59,376 nucleotides of DNA from Oxalobacteraceae bacterium AB_14 (GCA_000381565.1 KB906725.1:2923186-2982561), one strand, 5' to 3'; shown: positions 16,004-24,189, numbered from the stretch's first letter. The notes: generated by a model not told the origin, from the letters alone. Translations and numbers: made by a program.

Positions 16004-17626
16004 TCACTGTTTGACGGCCTGCGGCACGCAGCCGCCGATCACGTCGGCCAGCTGGTCGATGTCGACCGGCTTGACCAGGTGGCGGTCGAAGCCGGCGTCC
16101 AGCACGCGCCGCAGGTCTTCGGCCAGGCCGTAGCCGGTCAGCGCGATCAGGCGGATGCCGCGCGTGGCCGGATCGGCGCGCAGCCGGCGCGCCACCTCGT
16201 AGCCGTCGATGCCGGGCAGGCCGATGTCGATCAGCGCCACGTCCGGCTGCCGGCTGGCGGCGGCCGCCACGCCCTCGTTGCCGTCGGCCGCCGCGTGCAC
16301 CTCGTAGCCGTAGCAGCTGAGCATCATGGTCATCATTTCGCGGCCGTCGTCGTTGTCCTCGATCAGCAGGATGCTGGGCATGCCATGCGCGCTGACCGGC
16401 TCGGCCGGCGGCGCCGCCGCCACCGGCTGGTGTTCGATGCGCGGCAGGCGCAGCGTGAAGGTGCTGCCGCCGCCCGGTCCCTTGCTCTCGGCGGCGATGG
16501 CGCCGCCGTGCAGCTCGGCCAGCCGGCGCACCAGCGACAGGCCGATGCCCAGCCCGCCCTGCGAGCGGTCCAGCGTGCTGGAGCCTTGCACGAACACGTC
16601 GAACACATGCGGCAGCAGGTCGGCGGCGATGCCGACCCCGGTGTCGCGCACGCTGAGCACGACGTCGTCGTTCTCGGTCCAGGTGCGCACCTCGATGCGG
16701 CCGCCGGCCGGCGTGTACTTCAGGGCGTTGTCGATCAGGTTGCTGGCGATCTGTTCGAGCCGGGTGGCGTCGCCGTCGACCCAGCCCTGGTCGAGGTCGT
16801 GCACCAGCTGGTAGTCGGTGCTGCGGCCGGTGGCGCGGTAGGTCTCCAGCGTTTGCCCGACCAGCGCCGCCAGGTCCAGCGGCGCGCGGTTGAGCAGGAT
16901 CTTGCCCGACATCGCGCGCGACAGGTCGAGCAGGTCGTCGACGATGCGGCCCAGATGCTGGCTCTGGCGCTGGATGATTTTCTTGGCGCGCGCGACGCCC
17001 TCGGCCGACACGCCGGGCAGGCCGATCAGCGAGGCCGCGCTGCTGATGGCCGACAGCGGATTGCGCAGCTCGTGGCCCAGCATGGCGAGAAACTCGTCCT
17101 TGGCGTGGTTTTGCCGTTCCGCCGACTGCCGCTCCTCGATCTCGCGCGTCAGCCGCAGGTTGGTGGCGGTCAGCTCGGTGGTGCGCTGGCTCAGCTGGCG
17201 CGCCTGCTGCTTCAATTCCTCGTTCTTGGTGGCCAGCGCGACAAACACCGAGATCTTGGCGTACAGGATCTGCGGGATCACTGGCGTGAACAGGAAGTCG
17301 ACCGCGCCGCGCTGGTAAGCCTTCAGCCGGTCGAGCTCGTCCGCGAGGAAGGCGGTGATGAAGATGATGGGAATGTCGGCCGAGCGGGCGCGCTGGTGGA
17401 TCGCCTCGGCCGTCTCGAAGCCGTCCATGCCGGGCATGTTGACATCGAGCAGGATCACGGCGAAGTCGTGCATCAGCACCTGGCGCAGCGCCTCCTGGCC
17501 CGAGCGTGCCGCCAGCACCTCGTAGGACTCCTGTTCGGCCCACTGGGTGAGCAGGCTGGTCAACGCGAACAGGCTGTTGGCATCGTCGTTGACAACCAGG
17601 ATTTTGGGCTTTTCTGTTTTAGGCAC
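16004..17626 (-). CDS. REC-histidine kinase-REC hybrid
   Basis: The product has 540 residues from GTG at 17626, chosen because the promoter at 17707-17735 excludes the longer frame beginning at 17716. Order: receiver (about 7-125, acceptor Asp61 in LLDVNMPG), coiled linker (135-180), HisKA with the acceptor in MLGHELRNPLS, HATPase (N box IASNLIDNALKY, G2 GGLGIGLSLV), then a second receiver (IEDNDDGREM, ALIDIGLPGIDGY, Lys in LVKPVD). The conserved Lys of the first receiver is Thr (FLFTPVIP), a variant I have seen in other proteins of this design. It is a cytoplasmic phosphorelay hub in a block of five signalling genes. Confidence 0.88.
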   Translation of the reverse strand: MPKTEKPKILVVNDDANSLFALTSLLTQWAEQESYEVLAARSGQEALRQVLMHDFAVILLDVNMPGMDGFETAEAIHQRARSADIPIIFITAFLADELDRLKAYQRGAVDFLFTPVIPQILYAKISVFVALATKNEELKQQARQLSQRTTELTATNLRLTREIEERQSAERQNHAKDEFLAMLGHELRNPLSAISSAASLIGLPGVSAEGVARAKKIIQRQSQHLGRIVDDLLDLSRAMSGKILLNRAPLDLAALVGQTLETYRATGRSTDYQLVHDLDQGWVDGDATRLEQIASNLIDNALKYTPAGGRIEVRTWTENDDVVLSVRDTGVGIAADLLPHVFDVFVQGSSTLDRSQGGLGIGLSLVRRLAELHGGAIAAESKGPGGGSTFTLRLPRIEHQPVAAAPPAEPVSAHGMPSILLIEDNDDGREMMTMMLSCYGYEVHAAADGNEGVAAAASRQPDVALIDIGLPGIDGYEVARRLRADPATRGIRLIALTGYGLAEDLRRVLDAGFDRHLVKPVDIDQLADVIGGCVPQAVKQ

Positions 17627-17706
17627 GGGGTCTCTGCACACTGCTGGAACGGCGAAATCTTCGCGGCCTTGACGCTGCCAGAGAAGCAAGAAATACACGC
17701 AAAACC

Positions 17707-17735
17707 ATGATAGCAATTGCCTATATGAATGTCAA
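17707..17735 (-). promoter_or_regulatory. Sigma-70 promoter of the REC-kinase-REC gene
   Basis: On the minus strand, TTGACA (17735-17730), 17 bases and TATCAT (17712-17707) predict a start near 17700 and a leader of about 75 bases. Confidence 0.65.
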
Positions 17736-17851
17736 AAACGCCCGTCAATCGTACGCGGCGGAGGGCGCGGCCCACAGTGTTCGATGCCGTACAGACCCCG
17801 CCGGCCCGGACTGCGACATTGGTGGCTTGACACCAACGGAAAGGACGCATC

Positions 17852-18250
17852 ATGAATATCGATACTGTCGTAGATAAAGAGTACCTGGGCCTGAGCTTCC
17901 GCGCACTGGCCGAAGCCCCCACCAGCGCGCTGCGCGGCATCGGCGCCAAGGACGCCAAGGCGCTGGCGCAGTGCTTCAATGTGCACTCGGTGCGCGAGCT
18001 GGCCAACCTGGAGTTCGTCAAATGGGCGGTGGCGATTACCACCCTGGCCGAGCACGAGCAGGCCACGCCGGAAGAGCAGGCCAAGGAAACCCTGCTCGAC
18101 GGCGGCCTGGAGATGACTTTCCCGGCCAGCGATCCGGTGTCGGTCGACGCCGGCATCACCCGCATCGAAGTGGCGCCGGAGAAGGTCGACGCGCACGATG
18201 ACCACCAGCACGCCGGCAAGATGGAAGAGGACGCCGCACACCCGGTGTGA
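17852..18250 (+). CDS. Conserved hypothetical protein with HhH-like helix pair
   Basis: The product has 132 residues, soluble and acidic, with an AAAGGA ribosome site. Residues 25-60 (LRGIGAKDAKALAQCFNVHSVRELANLEF) read like a helix-hairpin-helix or SAM-like fold. Residues 82-95 hold LLDGGLEMTFPASDPVSV, close to a short LLDEGxxxTFPASDPxSV motif I have seen in small hypothetical proteins. The C-terminus is His/Asp-rich. It lies alone on the plus strand amid minus-strand signalling genes. Function is unknown. Confidence 0.6.
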   Translation: MNIDTVVDKEYLGLSFRALAEAPTSALRGIGAKDAKALAQCFNVHSVRELANLEFVKWAVAITTLAEHEQATPEEQAKETLLDGGLEMTFPASDPVSVDAGITRIEVAPEKVDAHDDHQHAGKMEEDAAHPV

Positions 18251-18270
18251 GGCAAGCCGGTCCCGGCCGC

Positions 18271-19245
18271 TCAGGCCGGGGTCGGCGACATGATGTGTGG
18301 TGGCGCTGGGGCGCGCATGGTTTGCGCGGTGCAGCAGCGGTTCTTGCCCGAGCGCTTGGCTTGGTACAGCGCGCTGTCGGCGGCCGCGATCACCGACGCC
18401 ACCTGGTCGGCGTCGTCGGGATAGATGCCGATGCCGATGCTGGTCGACAGCTGCAGGGTCAGGCCGTTGACGAGGTAGGGTTCGGAGACCGCCTCGATCA
18501 GCTTGCTGGCCGGCTCCTGGGTGTCGCCCAGGTGCGCGATATTGCCCATGACGATGACGAACTCGTCGCCGCCGACGCGGGCCACCGTGTCTTCCTTGCG
18601 GGCGCAGCCGACCAGCCGCTGCGCCACCATCTTGAGGAGCTCGTCGCCGGCCGCGTGGCCGTGGGTGTCGTTGATGGCCTTGAAGCCGTCCAGGTCCAGG
18701 TACATCACGGCCGCCTTGGTCTGCTGGCGGGTGGCGTGCTGCAGCACGGTGGCGATGCGGTCTTCCAGCAGCCGGCGGTTGGGCAGGCCGGTCAGCGGAT
18801 CGTGCAGCGCCAGTTCCTGCTGCTGGCGGCTGTACTGGGCCAGCTCCTTGTACAGCAGGCGCACTTCCAGCATGTTGTGGATGCGCTTGTGCACTTCCAG
18901 CAGGTCGAACGGTTTGCTGATGAAGTCGCGCGCGCCCGCTTCCAGCGCGGCGATCTTGAAGCTCGGCTGGGCGGTCAGCGCCAGCACCGGCAGGTAGCCG
19001 CCTTGCTCGATCTCCTTCAGGCCCTTCATGACCTGGAAGCCGTTCAGGCCCGGCATCTGCAGGTCCAGCAGGATCAGGTCGTAGCAGTGCTGGCGGTGCA
19101 GCGGGCACACCTGCTCCGGCAGCATGGTCGAGGTGACATCGGTATAGCCGGCTTCGCGCAGGATCTCCAACATCAATTCGACGTTGTCGGCGCTGTCATC
19201 CACCACCAGGATCTTGGCGTTCAGGATTTCGTCTCGGCTCGGCAT
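18271..19245 (-). CDS. Response regulator-diguanylate cyclase (REC-GGDEF)
   Basis: The product has 324 residues from ATG at 19245, preceded by CAGAGACC, the same possible ribosome site as the REC-kinase-REC gene. The receiver occupies about 12-130 (VDDSADN, acceptor Asp in LILLDLQMPG, Lys in ISKPFD). A short coiled linker leads to GGDEF (about 155-310), with DLDGFKAINDTHGHAAGDELL and an intact VGGDEFV active site. It should make cyclic di-GMP when phosphorylated. No RxxD inhibitory motif is obvious five residues before the active site. Confidence 0.88.
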   Translation of the reverse strand: MPSRDEILNAKILVVDDSADNVELMLEILREAGYTDVTSTMLPEQVCPLHRQHCYDLILLDLQMPGLNGFQVMKGLKEIEQGGYLPVLALTAQPSFKIAALEAGARDFISKPFDLLEVHKRIHNMLEVRLLYKELAQYSRQQQELALHDPLTGLPNRRLLEDRIATVLQHATRQQTKAAVMYLDLDGFKAINDTHGHAAGDELLKMVAQRLVGCARKEDTVARVGGDEFVIVMGNIAHLGDTQEPASKLIEAVSEPYLVNGLTLQLSTSIGIGIYPDDADQVASVIAAADSALYQAKRSGKNRCCTAQTMRAPAPPHIMSPTPA

Positions 19246-19417
19246 AATGGTCTCTGTCTGTCTCAAGTTGGCCATTCTGGCCGGAAATTTAATAGTCCCG
19301 CGATCTTAGCGCATGCGTCTGTGCTGCGGCGCACACCTGTGCATTGTATTTCCGCACGGCAATTAATTGTACCTGCTTTTTAGGATTTTTGTAGTTTATC
19401 AACTGAACTTCAGAATG

Positions 19418-19444
19418 CTTGTAGGACATTGCCTCGTCTACAAG
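19418..19444. promoter_or_regulatory. Inverted repeat between two signalling genes
   Basis: CTTGTAG (19418-19424) and CTACAAG (19438-19444) are perfect arms around 13 bases in the otherwise AT-rich 263-base gap 19246-19508. No T-tract follows, so it is more likely an operator than a terminator. I see no other feature in the gap. Confidence 0.3.
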
Positions 19445-19508
19445 TAAGAGCTCATTAATTTTTATGTGGAAATTATTGCCGCGGTTGTTGGCGCTTGGCG
19501 ATCAGCGT

Positions 19509-21749
19509 TCAGGCGGGGCGGTACGCTGCGCCCATCGCCGCCACCTTGGCGATCAGTTCGTTGGGCTCGACCGGCTTGGAGATATGCGCCAGGAAGCCGC
19601 TCGACAGCGCCCGGATGCGGTCCTCGGAGCGGGCGAAGGCGGTCAGCGCGATGGCCGGCAAGTCGCCGCCGCGCGCCGGCCCCAGCGCCCGGACCCGGTC
19701 CAGCAGGCCGTAGCCGTCCACCTCGGGCATGCCCAGGTCGCTGAGCATCAGGTCCGGGCGCGTGTGTTGCAGCAAGCCCAGCGCCTCGCCGGCGGTGGCG
19801 GCGGTCAGCACGTCGGCGTTGCAGTCGTTGAGGATGCGCTTGATCAGTTCGCGGGCGTCGTCCTCGTCGTCGACCACCAGCACCTGCAGGCCGGACAGGT
19901 CGTGCGCGACGGCGCGCCCGGACGGCGCGCCGTCGCTGCCGGCGCCCAGCGGCTCGTGGCCGCCGCGGCGGCGCGGCAGGCGCACGGTGAAGCAGGCGCC
20001 GCGGCCTTCGCCCTCGCTGGCGGCGCTGACCGTGCCGCCGTGCTGCTCGACCAGATGCTTGACGATCGACAGTCCCAGTCCCAGTCCGCCGTGCTGGCGG
20101 GTGGTGGTGGCGTCGGCCTGGCGGAAGCGCTCGAACACATGCCCGAGGAAGGCGGGGGCGATGCCGATGCCGTTGTCGCGCACGCTGACGGCGATCTGGT
20201 CGCCTTCGCGGTGGATGCCCACCCGGATGCGGCCGCCGGCCGGCGTGAACTTGAGGGCGTTGGTCAGCAGGTTCCAGATGATTTGCTGCAGGCGGTTGGC
20301 GTCGCCGGCCACCATGCCGGGCGCCGCTTCGAAATCGCGCTCGATGCGGATCTGCTTGGCCTCGGCGGCCGGGCGCACGGTGTCGATGGCGGCGGCGACG
20401 ATGGCGGCCGGCGCCAGCGACAGCATTTCCAGCCGCACCTTGCCGGAGGCGATGCTGCTCATGTCGAGCAAGTCCTCGATCAGCTGGGCCTGGGCGCGGG
20501 CGTTGCGTTCGATGGTTTGCAGGCCGCGGTGCAGGTCGGCCTGGTCGCGGCTGCCGCGCCGCAGCACCTGGGCCCAGCCGAGGATGGCCGTCAGCGGCGT
20601 GCGCAGCTCGTGCGACAGGGTGGCCAGGAACTCGTCCTTCATCTGGCTGGTGCGTTCGGCGTCGGCGCGCGCCTGGCGTTCGCTGTCGAGCAGGATCTTG
20701 CGCTCCTCGGCGGCCTGCTGCGACGCTTCGACCAGGCGCGCGTTGTCGATCGCGACGGCGGCCTGGGCGGCGATGCCGCCGATGATGCGCTCGGTGCGCT
20801 CGCTGAACATGCACGGTTCCGGGTGGCCGAAGAACAGGCAGCCGATCACCACGCCCGAGCGCAGCGCCACCGGCACCGCCAGGTAGCTGCGCACCGGCGG
20901 CTGGCCGGGCGGCAGCCGGTGGCGCGGCGACGCACGGCCGTAGCGGGCGTCGGCCGGCCAGTCGTTGCTGCGCACCGTGCCGTGCGCGCACAGCTCGGCG
21001 CTCGACAGGATGCCGTCGCCGGCGCCGGGGCGGCCGAAGTCGGCGCAGCCGGCCGGCGCGCCGCTCGACACCATGTGCAGTTCGCGCGCGCGGCCGTGGC
21101 CGTCGGCGCCGCGGTAGAGGAAGGCGCCGAAGCGGGCGCCGCTGATGCGGGTGGCGGCGTCGGTCACTTCCTGCAGCAGCGGATGCAGGTCGCGGGTCGA
21201 GGCCAGCGCGTTGCCGGTGCGGTTGACCAGCTCCAGCACGGCGGTTTCGTCGCGCAGCGCCTCCTGTACCCGCTTGACCTGGTCGACGTCGGTGCTGGTG
21301 CCGAACCAGCGCAGCACGCGGCCGGCGGCGTCGTGCACCGGGTTGGCGCGCGTCAGGAACCAGCGGAACTCGCCGTTGGCGCTGCGGATCGGCACTTCCA
21401 GTTCATACGGCAGGCCGGTGGCGCGCGAGTGTTGCCAGCGCTCCAGCATCGGCGCAATACAGTCGGGCGCGTAGACCTGGCGCCAGCCGTCGCCGCGCAT
21501 TTGTTCGGGGGTGGTGCCGGTGTAGGCGTACCACGGCTGGTTGTACCAGATCCTGGTGCCGTCCTGTTCGGCGATCCAGGCCAGCTGCGGCATGGAGTTG
21601 GCCAGCGCGCGCAGCTCCAGCTGGCTCTGGCGCAGCGCTTCCCGCGCGCTCAGTAAATCCTGCTGGGCGTTGGATGATGCGGGGAGCGCGGCGTCGTCCG
21701 TCGGGGGCTGGGGCGTTACGGCGTCGGTGGGCTCGTGAGGAAGAATCAT
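19509..21749 (-). CDS. PAS-GAF-histidine kinase-REC hybrid
   Basis: The product has 746 residues and no membrane segment. Order: PAS (about 45-160, with MPQLAWIAEQDG and WYAYTGTTPEQMRG), GAF (about 175-350, LELVNRTGNALAS to AQAAVAIDNARLVE), HisKA with the acceptor in TLSHELRTPLTAILGW, HATPase (N box IIWNLLTNALKF, G2 GGLGLGLSIV), and a C-terminal receiver (VDDEDDARELI, acceptor Asp in LMLSDLGMPE, Lys in ISKPVE). The architecture suggests a cytoplasmic sensor of a small ligand or redox state. The N-terminal 30 residues are Pro/Ala-rich. The output partner is not evident. Confidence 0.88.
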   Translation of the reverse strand: MILPHEPTDAVTPQPPTDDAALPASSNAQQDLLSAREALRQSQLELRALANSMPQLAWIAEQDGTRIWYNQPWYAYTGTTPEQMRGDGWRQVYAPDCIAPMLERWQHSRATGLPYELEVPIRSANGEFRWFLTRANPVHDAAGRVLRWFGTSTDVDQVKRVQEALRDETAVLELVNRTGNALASTRDLHPLLQEVTDAATRISGARFGAFLYRGADGHGRARELHMVSSGAPAGCADFGRPGAGDGILSSAELCAHGTVRSNDWPADARYGRASPRHRLPPGQPPVRSYLAVPVALRSGVVIGCLFFGHPEPCMFSERTERIIGGIAAQAAVAIDNARLVEASQQAAEERKILLDSERQARADAERTSQMKDEFLATLSHELRTPLTAILGWAQVLRRGSRDQADLHRGLQTIERNARAQAQLIEDLLDMSSIASGKVRLEMLSLAPAAIVAAAIDTVRPAAEAKQIRIERDFEAAPGMVAGDANRLQQIIWNLLTNALKFTPAGGRIRVGIHREGDQIAVSVRDNGIGIAPAFLGHVFERFRQADATTTRQHGGLGLGLSIVKHLVEQHGGTVSAASEGEGRGACFTVRLPRRRGGHEPLGAGSDGAPSGRAVAHDLSGLQVLVVDDEDDARELIKRILNDCNADVLTAATAGEALGLLQHTRPDLMLSDLGMPEVDGYGLLDRVRALGPARGGDLPAIALTAFARSEDRIRALSSGFLAHISKPVEPNELIAKVAAMGAAYRPA

Positions 21750-21883
21750 GTGGGGCTTCGGGCTGCCGCGGCGCCTGCGGCCGCCGGACGGCGACCGTCG
21801 GCTCGCCAGGCTAACGCTCGACGTTTACGGTGACTTCATTGTAGCTCCAACTATTACCGTGGCTCCGCACGGTTGGCAGCGGC

Positions 21884-22711
21884 TCAGGCCGGACGGGCGG
21901 CCATGCGCAGGGTGATCTGGTCCAGCGCTGCTTGCAGCTGTTCGATGTCGTAGGGCTTTTGCAGGGACTGGGCCGGGAATTCCAGGTGGCGGGTCAGTTC
22001 GTCGCCGTAGCCGGAGGCGAACAGCAGTTGCAGCGCGGGCGCCTGCCTGAGCGCCTGGCGCGCCAGCTCGACGCCGGACATGCCGGGCAGGCTGACGTCG
22101 GTGAACAGCACGTCGAAGGACTGGCGCGCCAGTTCGGGCAAGGCGTCCTCGCCGCTGGCGGCGGCGTGCACCTCGTGGCCCAGCGCGCGCAGCGTTTCGC
22201 ACACCAGGTAGCGGGCGTCGGCATTGTCCTCGACCACCAGCATGTGCAGCGGGCGCGCGGCCTCGGCCGGCGGCGCGGCCTGGGCCGGCGCCAGCGCGCA
22301 CAGCACGCCGCCGACCTGGGCGGCGGCGGTGCGCACCGGCGTGTAGTACAGGTCCACAGGCAGTTGGGCGACGCCGTTGTTGCGCCACGCCGGCAGGCTG
22401 ACGCCGCGATAGCTGGCGCTGTCGCCGGCCCAGGCCTGGCGCACGGCGGCGCTGTTCCAGCTCCACGCGGCCGGCTGGATCGACGGCACCGTGCCGCCGG
22501 GGGCGCGCAGGCTCGACAAGCCGATCAGCGCCGCGTAGGCGTCGTTGTAGACCATGATTTGTTCGGGGCCCCACATCAGCAGCATGGCGGTGGGGGAATT
22601 GAGCAGGATGTCCACCGTCAGCCGCAGCGGCAGCGGCCAGCCGGCCGGCTCGCCGAGGGCGGTGCGCGACCAGTCAGGGGAGGGCGGCGCGACGGCGGTG
22701 GGTGGTGTCAT
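21884..22711 (-). CDS. PAS-like domain plus receiver protein
   Basis: The product has 275 residues from ATG at 22711; an in-frame codon at 22759 would add 16 residues. The N-terminal half is the PAS-like module often found at the front of hybrid kinases (WSRTALGEPAGWPLPLR, LLMWGPEQIMVYNDAYAALIG). The C-terminal half is a receiver (VVEDNADARYL, acceptor Asp in VLFTDVSLPG, Lys in LQKPYD). No kinase core lies between them, so either the kinase domains were lost or this is a stand-alone sensor/receiver. It lies upstream of the PAS-GAF kinase on the same strand, 134 bases away. Confidence 0.78.
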   Translation of the reverse strand: MTPPTAVAPPSPDWSRTALGEPAGWPLPLRLTVDILLNSPTAMLLMWGPEQIMVYNDAYAALIGLSSLRAPGGTVPSIQPAAWSWNSAAVRQAWAGDSASYRGVSLPAWRNNGVAQLPVDLYYTPVRTAAAQVGGVLCALAPAQAAPPAEAARPLHMLVVEDNADARYLVCETLRALGHEVHAAASGEDALPELARQSFDVLFTDVSLPGMSGVELARQALRQAPALQLLFASGYGDELTRHLEFPAQSLQKPYDIEQLQAALDQITLRMAARPA

Positions 22712-22767
22712 GCTGGGCAACCTGTCTGTATTTGTCTTGGAAGGCAAAGCTGACCGCATCGTACACT

Positions 22768-22796
22768 AAAAAAAAAGCCCGCTACAGGAGCGGGCT
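22768..22796 (-). terminator. Rho-independent terminator
   Basis: On the minus strand, AGCCCGCT and AGCGGGCT pair perfectly over a five-base loop and are followed by nine T residues. It ends a transcript coming from higher coordinates, where no convincing minus-strand protein gene exists, hence the sRNA proposed at 22768-22930. Confidence 0.75.
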
Positions 22797-22835
22797 AAAT
22801 CTATTTCCTTGGAGGAGAATAGAGGAGACAGGTGC

Positions 22836-22922
22836 ATGATGCTGCAACGCGCAAACGAAAGCAAATTCTTTCTCATGATGAGCGAGATCACTGGCATGAA
22901 TGAAGCCACCCGCAAGCCATGA
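22836..22922 (+). CDS. Possible 28-residue small protein
   Basis: ATG at 22836 is preceded by AGGAGA with seven bases of spacing, a strong ribosome site. The frame is open for 28 codons to TGA at 22920 and encodes MMLQRANESKFF followed by LMMSEITGMNEATRKP, with ordinary codon choice. There is no signal peptide or membrane segment. It is too short to judge by composition and competes with a minus-strand sRNA reading. The 316-base gap 22712-23027 holds nothing else but the terminator and the promoter of the next gene. Confidence 0.3.
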   Translation: MMLQRANESKFFLMMSEITGMNEATRKP

Positions 22923-22957
22923 TATATCGGGGTTCGTGGGCGAAATGACCAGGTTTT

Positions 22958-22986
22958 TTGCCGCATTTGCGCGCGCTGCCTATACA
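22958..22986 (+). promoter_or_regulatory. Sigma-70 promoter of the 75-residue gene
   Basis: TTGCCG (22958-22963), exactly 17 bases, and TATACA (22981-22986) predict a start near 22993 and a leader of about 35 bases. Confidence 0.55.
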
Positions 22987-23027
22987 CTGGCGGTGGCCGC
23001 GGCGCAGTGCCGCAATGGGGAGGCGCT

Positions 23028-23255
23028 ATGGCGACTGTGGTGAAGCACAGAAAGATTAACATTGTTGTGCTGGAACAAAACGAGCAGATATCGGAGCAGT
23101 GCCGGCAGGGCGATATCGCCATCGTTGCCGACCCGGCCGGCTGGTGGATCAAGTTTGTCGGCGCGGGCGGCCATGTCGATTGCTACGGCGTGCCGTATGC
23201 GTCCTACAATGAAGCGATGTGGTCGGCCAAGGCCGCGGCCGAATTCGGCACCTGA
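23028..23255 (+). CDS. Small conserved-looking protein, unknown
   Basis: The product has 75 residues from ATG at 23028, which has GGGGAGG five bases upstream; an in-frame GTG at 23007 is less likely. It is soluble, with alternating strands (INIVVLEQNEQIS, GDIAIVADPAGWWIKFVG) and a final helix (YNEAMWSAKAAAEFGT). I do not recognise the family. It has its own promoter and sits between the signalling block and the tRNA-Arg units. Confidence 0.6.
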   Translation: MATVVKHRKINIVVLEQNEQISEQCRQGDIAIVADPAGWWIKFVGAGGHVDCYGVPYASYNEAMWSAKAAAEFGT

Positions 23256-23408
23256 CAGAGAGTGCTGGACAAGCCGGGCGAGTGTCCCTATAATGCTGCT
23301 TCTTTCGAGCGGCATGCCGGTTGAAAGAGATGCAGCAAAGCAGTTTGCAAGGTGGTTGATTCGGTGTTTCGTACGCTTGACCAACTAAACGATAGAAAAT
23401 ATCGAACT

Positions 23409-23436
23409 TTGCAAAACGAAATGAATGCTTTATAAT
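23409..23436 (+). promoter_or_regulatory. Promoter of tRNA-Arg copy 1
   Basis: TTGCAA, 16 bases, TATAAT; the tRNA begins nine bases after the -10. Confidence 0.6.
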
Positions 23437-23445
23437 GTTGCTTAA

Positions 23446-23522
23446 GCGGCTGTAGCTCAGCTGGATAGAGTACTTGGCTACGAACCAAGGGGTCGTGGGT
23501 TCGATTCCTGCCAGCCGCACCA
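23446..23522 (+). tRNA. tRNA-Arg (ACG), copy 1
   Basis: The 77-base cloverleaf has acceptor arms GCGGCTG/CAGCCGC, the anticodon stem-loop CTTGG-CTACGAA-CCAAG with anticodon ACG, T-loop GGTTCGATTCC, and CCA encoded at 23520-23522. A34 is expected to be modified to inosine to read CGU, CGC and CGA. It is identical to the copies at 23659 and 24200. Confidence 0.97.
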
Positions 23523-23537
23523 AAATTCGTAAGTGAA

Positions 23538-23568
23538 AGGGCCTGAAGAGTAATCTTCGGGCCTTTTT
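23538..23568 (+). terminator. Terminator of tRNA-Arg copy 1
   Basis: GGCCTGAAGA pairs with TCTTCGGGCC (one wobble) over a four-base loop, followed by TTTTT. Confidence 0.8.
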
Positions 23569-23619
23569 GCTATTAGTGTAAGGCCTTGAAACGGATTGCA
23601 AAATTTCTTCAAGGAATCC

Positions 23620-23648
23620 TTCGCCAAACAAGAAAACGCTGTTATAAT
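23620..23648 (+). promoter_or_regulatory. Promoter of tRNA-Arg copy 2
   Basis: TTCGCC, 17 bases, TATAAT; the tRNA begins ten bases after the -10. Confidence 0.6.
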
Positions 23649-23658
23649 CTTGTTTTTC

Positions 23659-23735
23659 GCGGCTGTAGCTCAGCTGGATAGAGTACTTGGCTACGAACCA
23701 AGGGGTCGTGGGTTCGATTCCTGCCAGCCGCACCA
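23659..23735 (+). tRNA. tRNA-Arg (ACG), copy 2
   Basis: Identical over all 77 bases to copy 1, including the encoded CCA. It is preceded by its own TATAAT promoter and followed by its own terminator, so it is an independent transcription unit rather than part of a polycistronic tRNA transcript. Confidence 0.97.
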
Positions 23736-23749
23736 AAATTCGTAAGACG

Positions 23750-23782
23750 AAAGGCCTGAAGAGTGATCTTCAGGCCTTTTTT
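23750..23782 (+). terminator. Terminator of tRNA-Arg copy 2
   Basis: A perfect 12-base stem AAGGCCTGAAGA/TCTTCAGGCCTT with loop GTGA, followed by a T-run. Confidence 0.85.
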
Positions 23783-23877
23783 CTTTGTGCCTGCCGTGCG
23801 CCGCCGTCTGTGTACGGCAGCGCACGATGCAAACCAGCAATTGTCGCTATCCTGTCTCAAACAGCCAGGAGAACACA

Positions 23878-24129
23878 ATGAGCACCACGCACGCCACCAG
23901 TTTCACCTTCATGGAAAGCCAGATCGAAGCGTCCGCCTACCACAAGGAAGGGCAGTGGCTGCCCGAATACCGCGTCCTGAAACATGCCGACGACGCCACG
24001 CCGCTGAAGCGGCCCGAAATCCTCGGCTTTGCCGACCGCGAAACGGCGGTATTGATGGCGGTGGAATATGGCAGCTACGAAATCCGTTGCCAGGAATACG
24101 AGGCGAAATATGCCCGCGTGCACCACTGA
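23878..24129 (+). CDS. Small hypothetical protein between tRNA-Arg copies
   Basis: The product has 83 residues from ATG at 23878, with CAGGAGAACACA upstream (a strong site). It is soluble, with no recognised motif; residues 23-83 (KEGQWLPEYRVLKHADDATP, FADRETAVLMAVEYGSYEIRC) look like a small alpha/beta fold. It is wedged between tRNA-Arg copies 2 and 3 with no visible promoter after terminator 2, though the gap 23783-23877 could hold one. Function is unknown. Confidence 0.6.
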   Translation: MSTTHATSFTFMESQIEASAYHKEGQWLPEYRVLKHADDATPLKRPEILGFADRETAVLMAVEYGSYEIRCQEYEAKYARVHH

Positions 24130-24160
24130 AAAGCGCGCTGTAAAAAAGTTGCCGTTGCTC

Positions 24161-24189
24161 TTCTTGATTTGAATTTCCCCTGCTATAAT
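24161..24189 (+). promoter_or_regulatory. Promoter of tRNA-Arg copy 3
   Basis: TTCTTG (a weak -35), 17 bases, TATAAT; the tRNA begins ten bases after the -10. Confidence 0.5.

Larger units (their letters stand above)
22768..22930 (-). ncRNA. Candidate small RNA with tandem anti-SD motif
   Basis: The minus-strand transcript would carry CTCCTC-TATT-CTCCTCC about 15-35 bases before a strong terminator with a nine-base T-run, a layout typical of Hfq-dependent or anti-SD small RNAs. The 5' end is not defined; no convincing minus promoter was found (a poor TGGTCA/GATATA pair lies near 22925-22950). The same segment can be read on the plus strand as a 28-codon gene with a strong ribosome site, so the two readings compete. 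Confidence 0.3.

Noticed and set aside
15927..17543. An extension of the NarX-type kinase to 775 residues
   Set aside because: The extra part is a shadow of the REC-HK-REC gene; the kinase has its own ATG at 15926.
19464..21656. A 730-codon plus-strand frame opposite the PAS-GAF kinase
   Set aside because: Same effect of high GC3; the translation is low-complexity Ala/Gly/His/Arg, while the minus strand encodes an intact kinase.
22766..23152. A 128-codon minus-strand frame across the terminator
   Set aside because: It runs through the terminator hairpin and T-tract and has no good ribosome site or domain.
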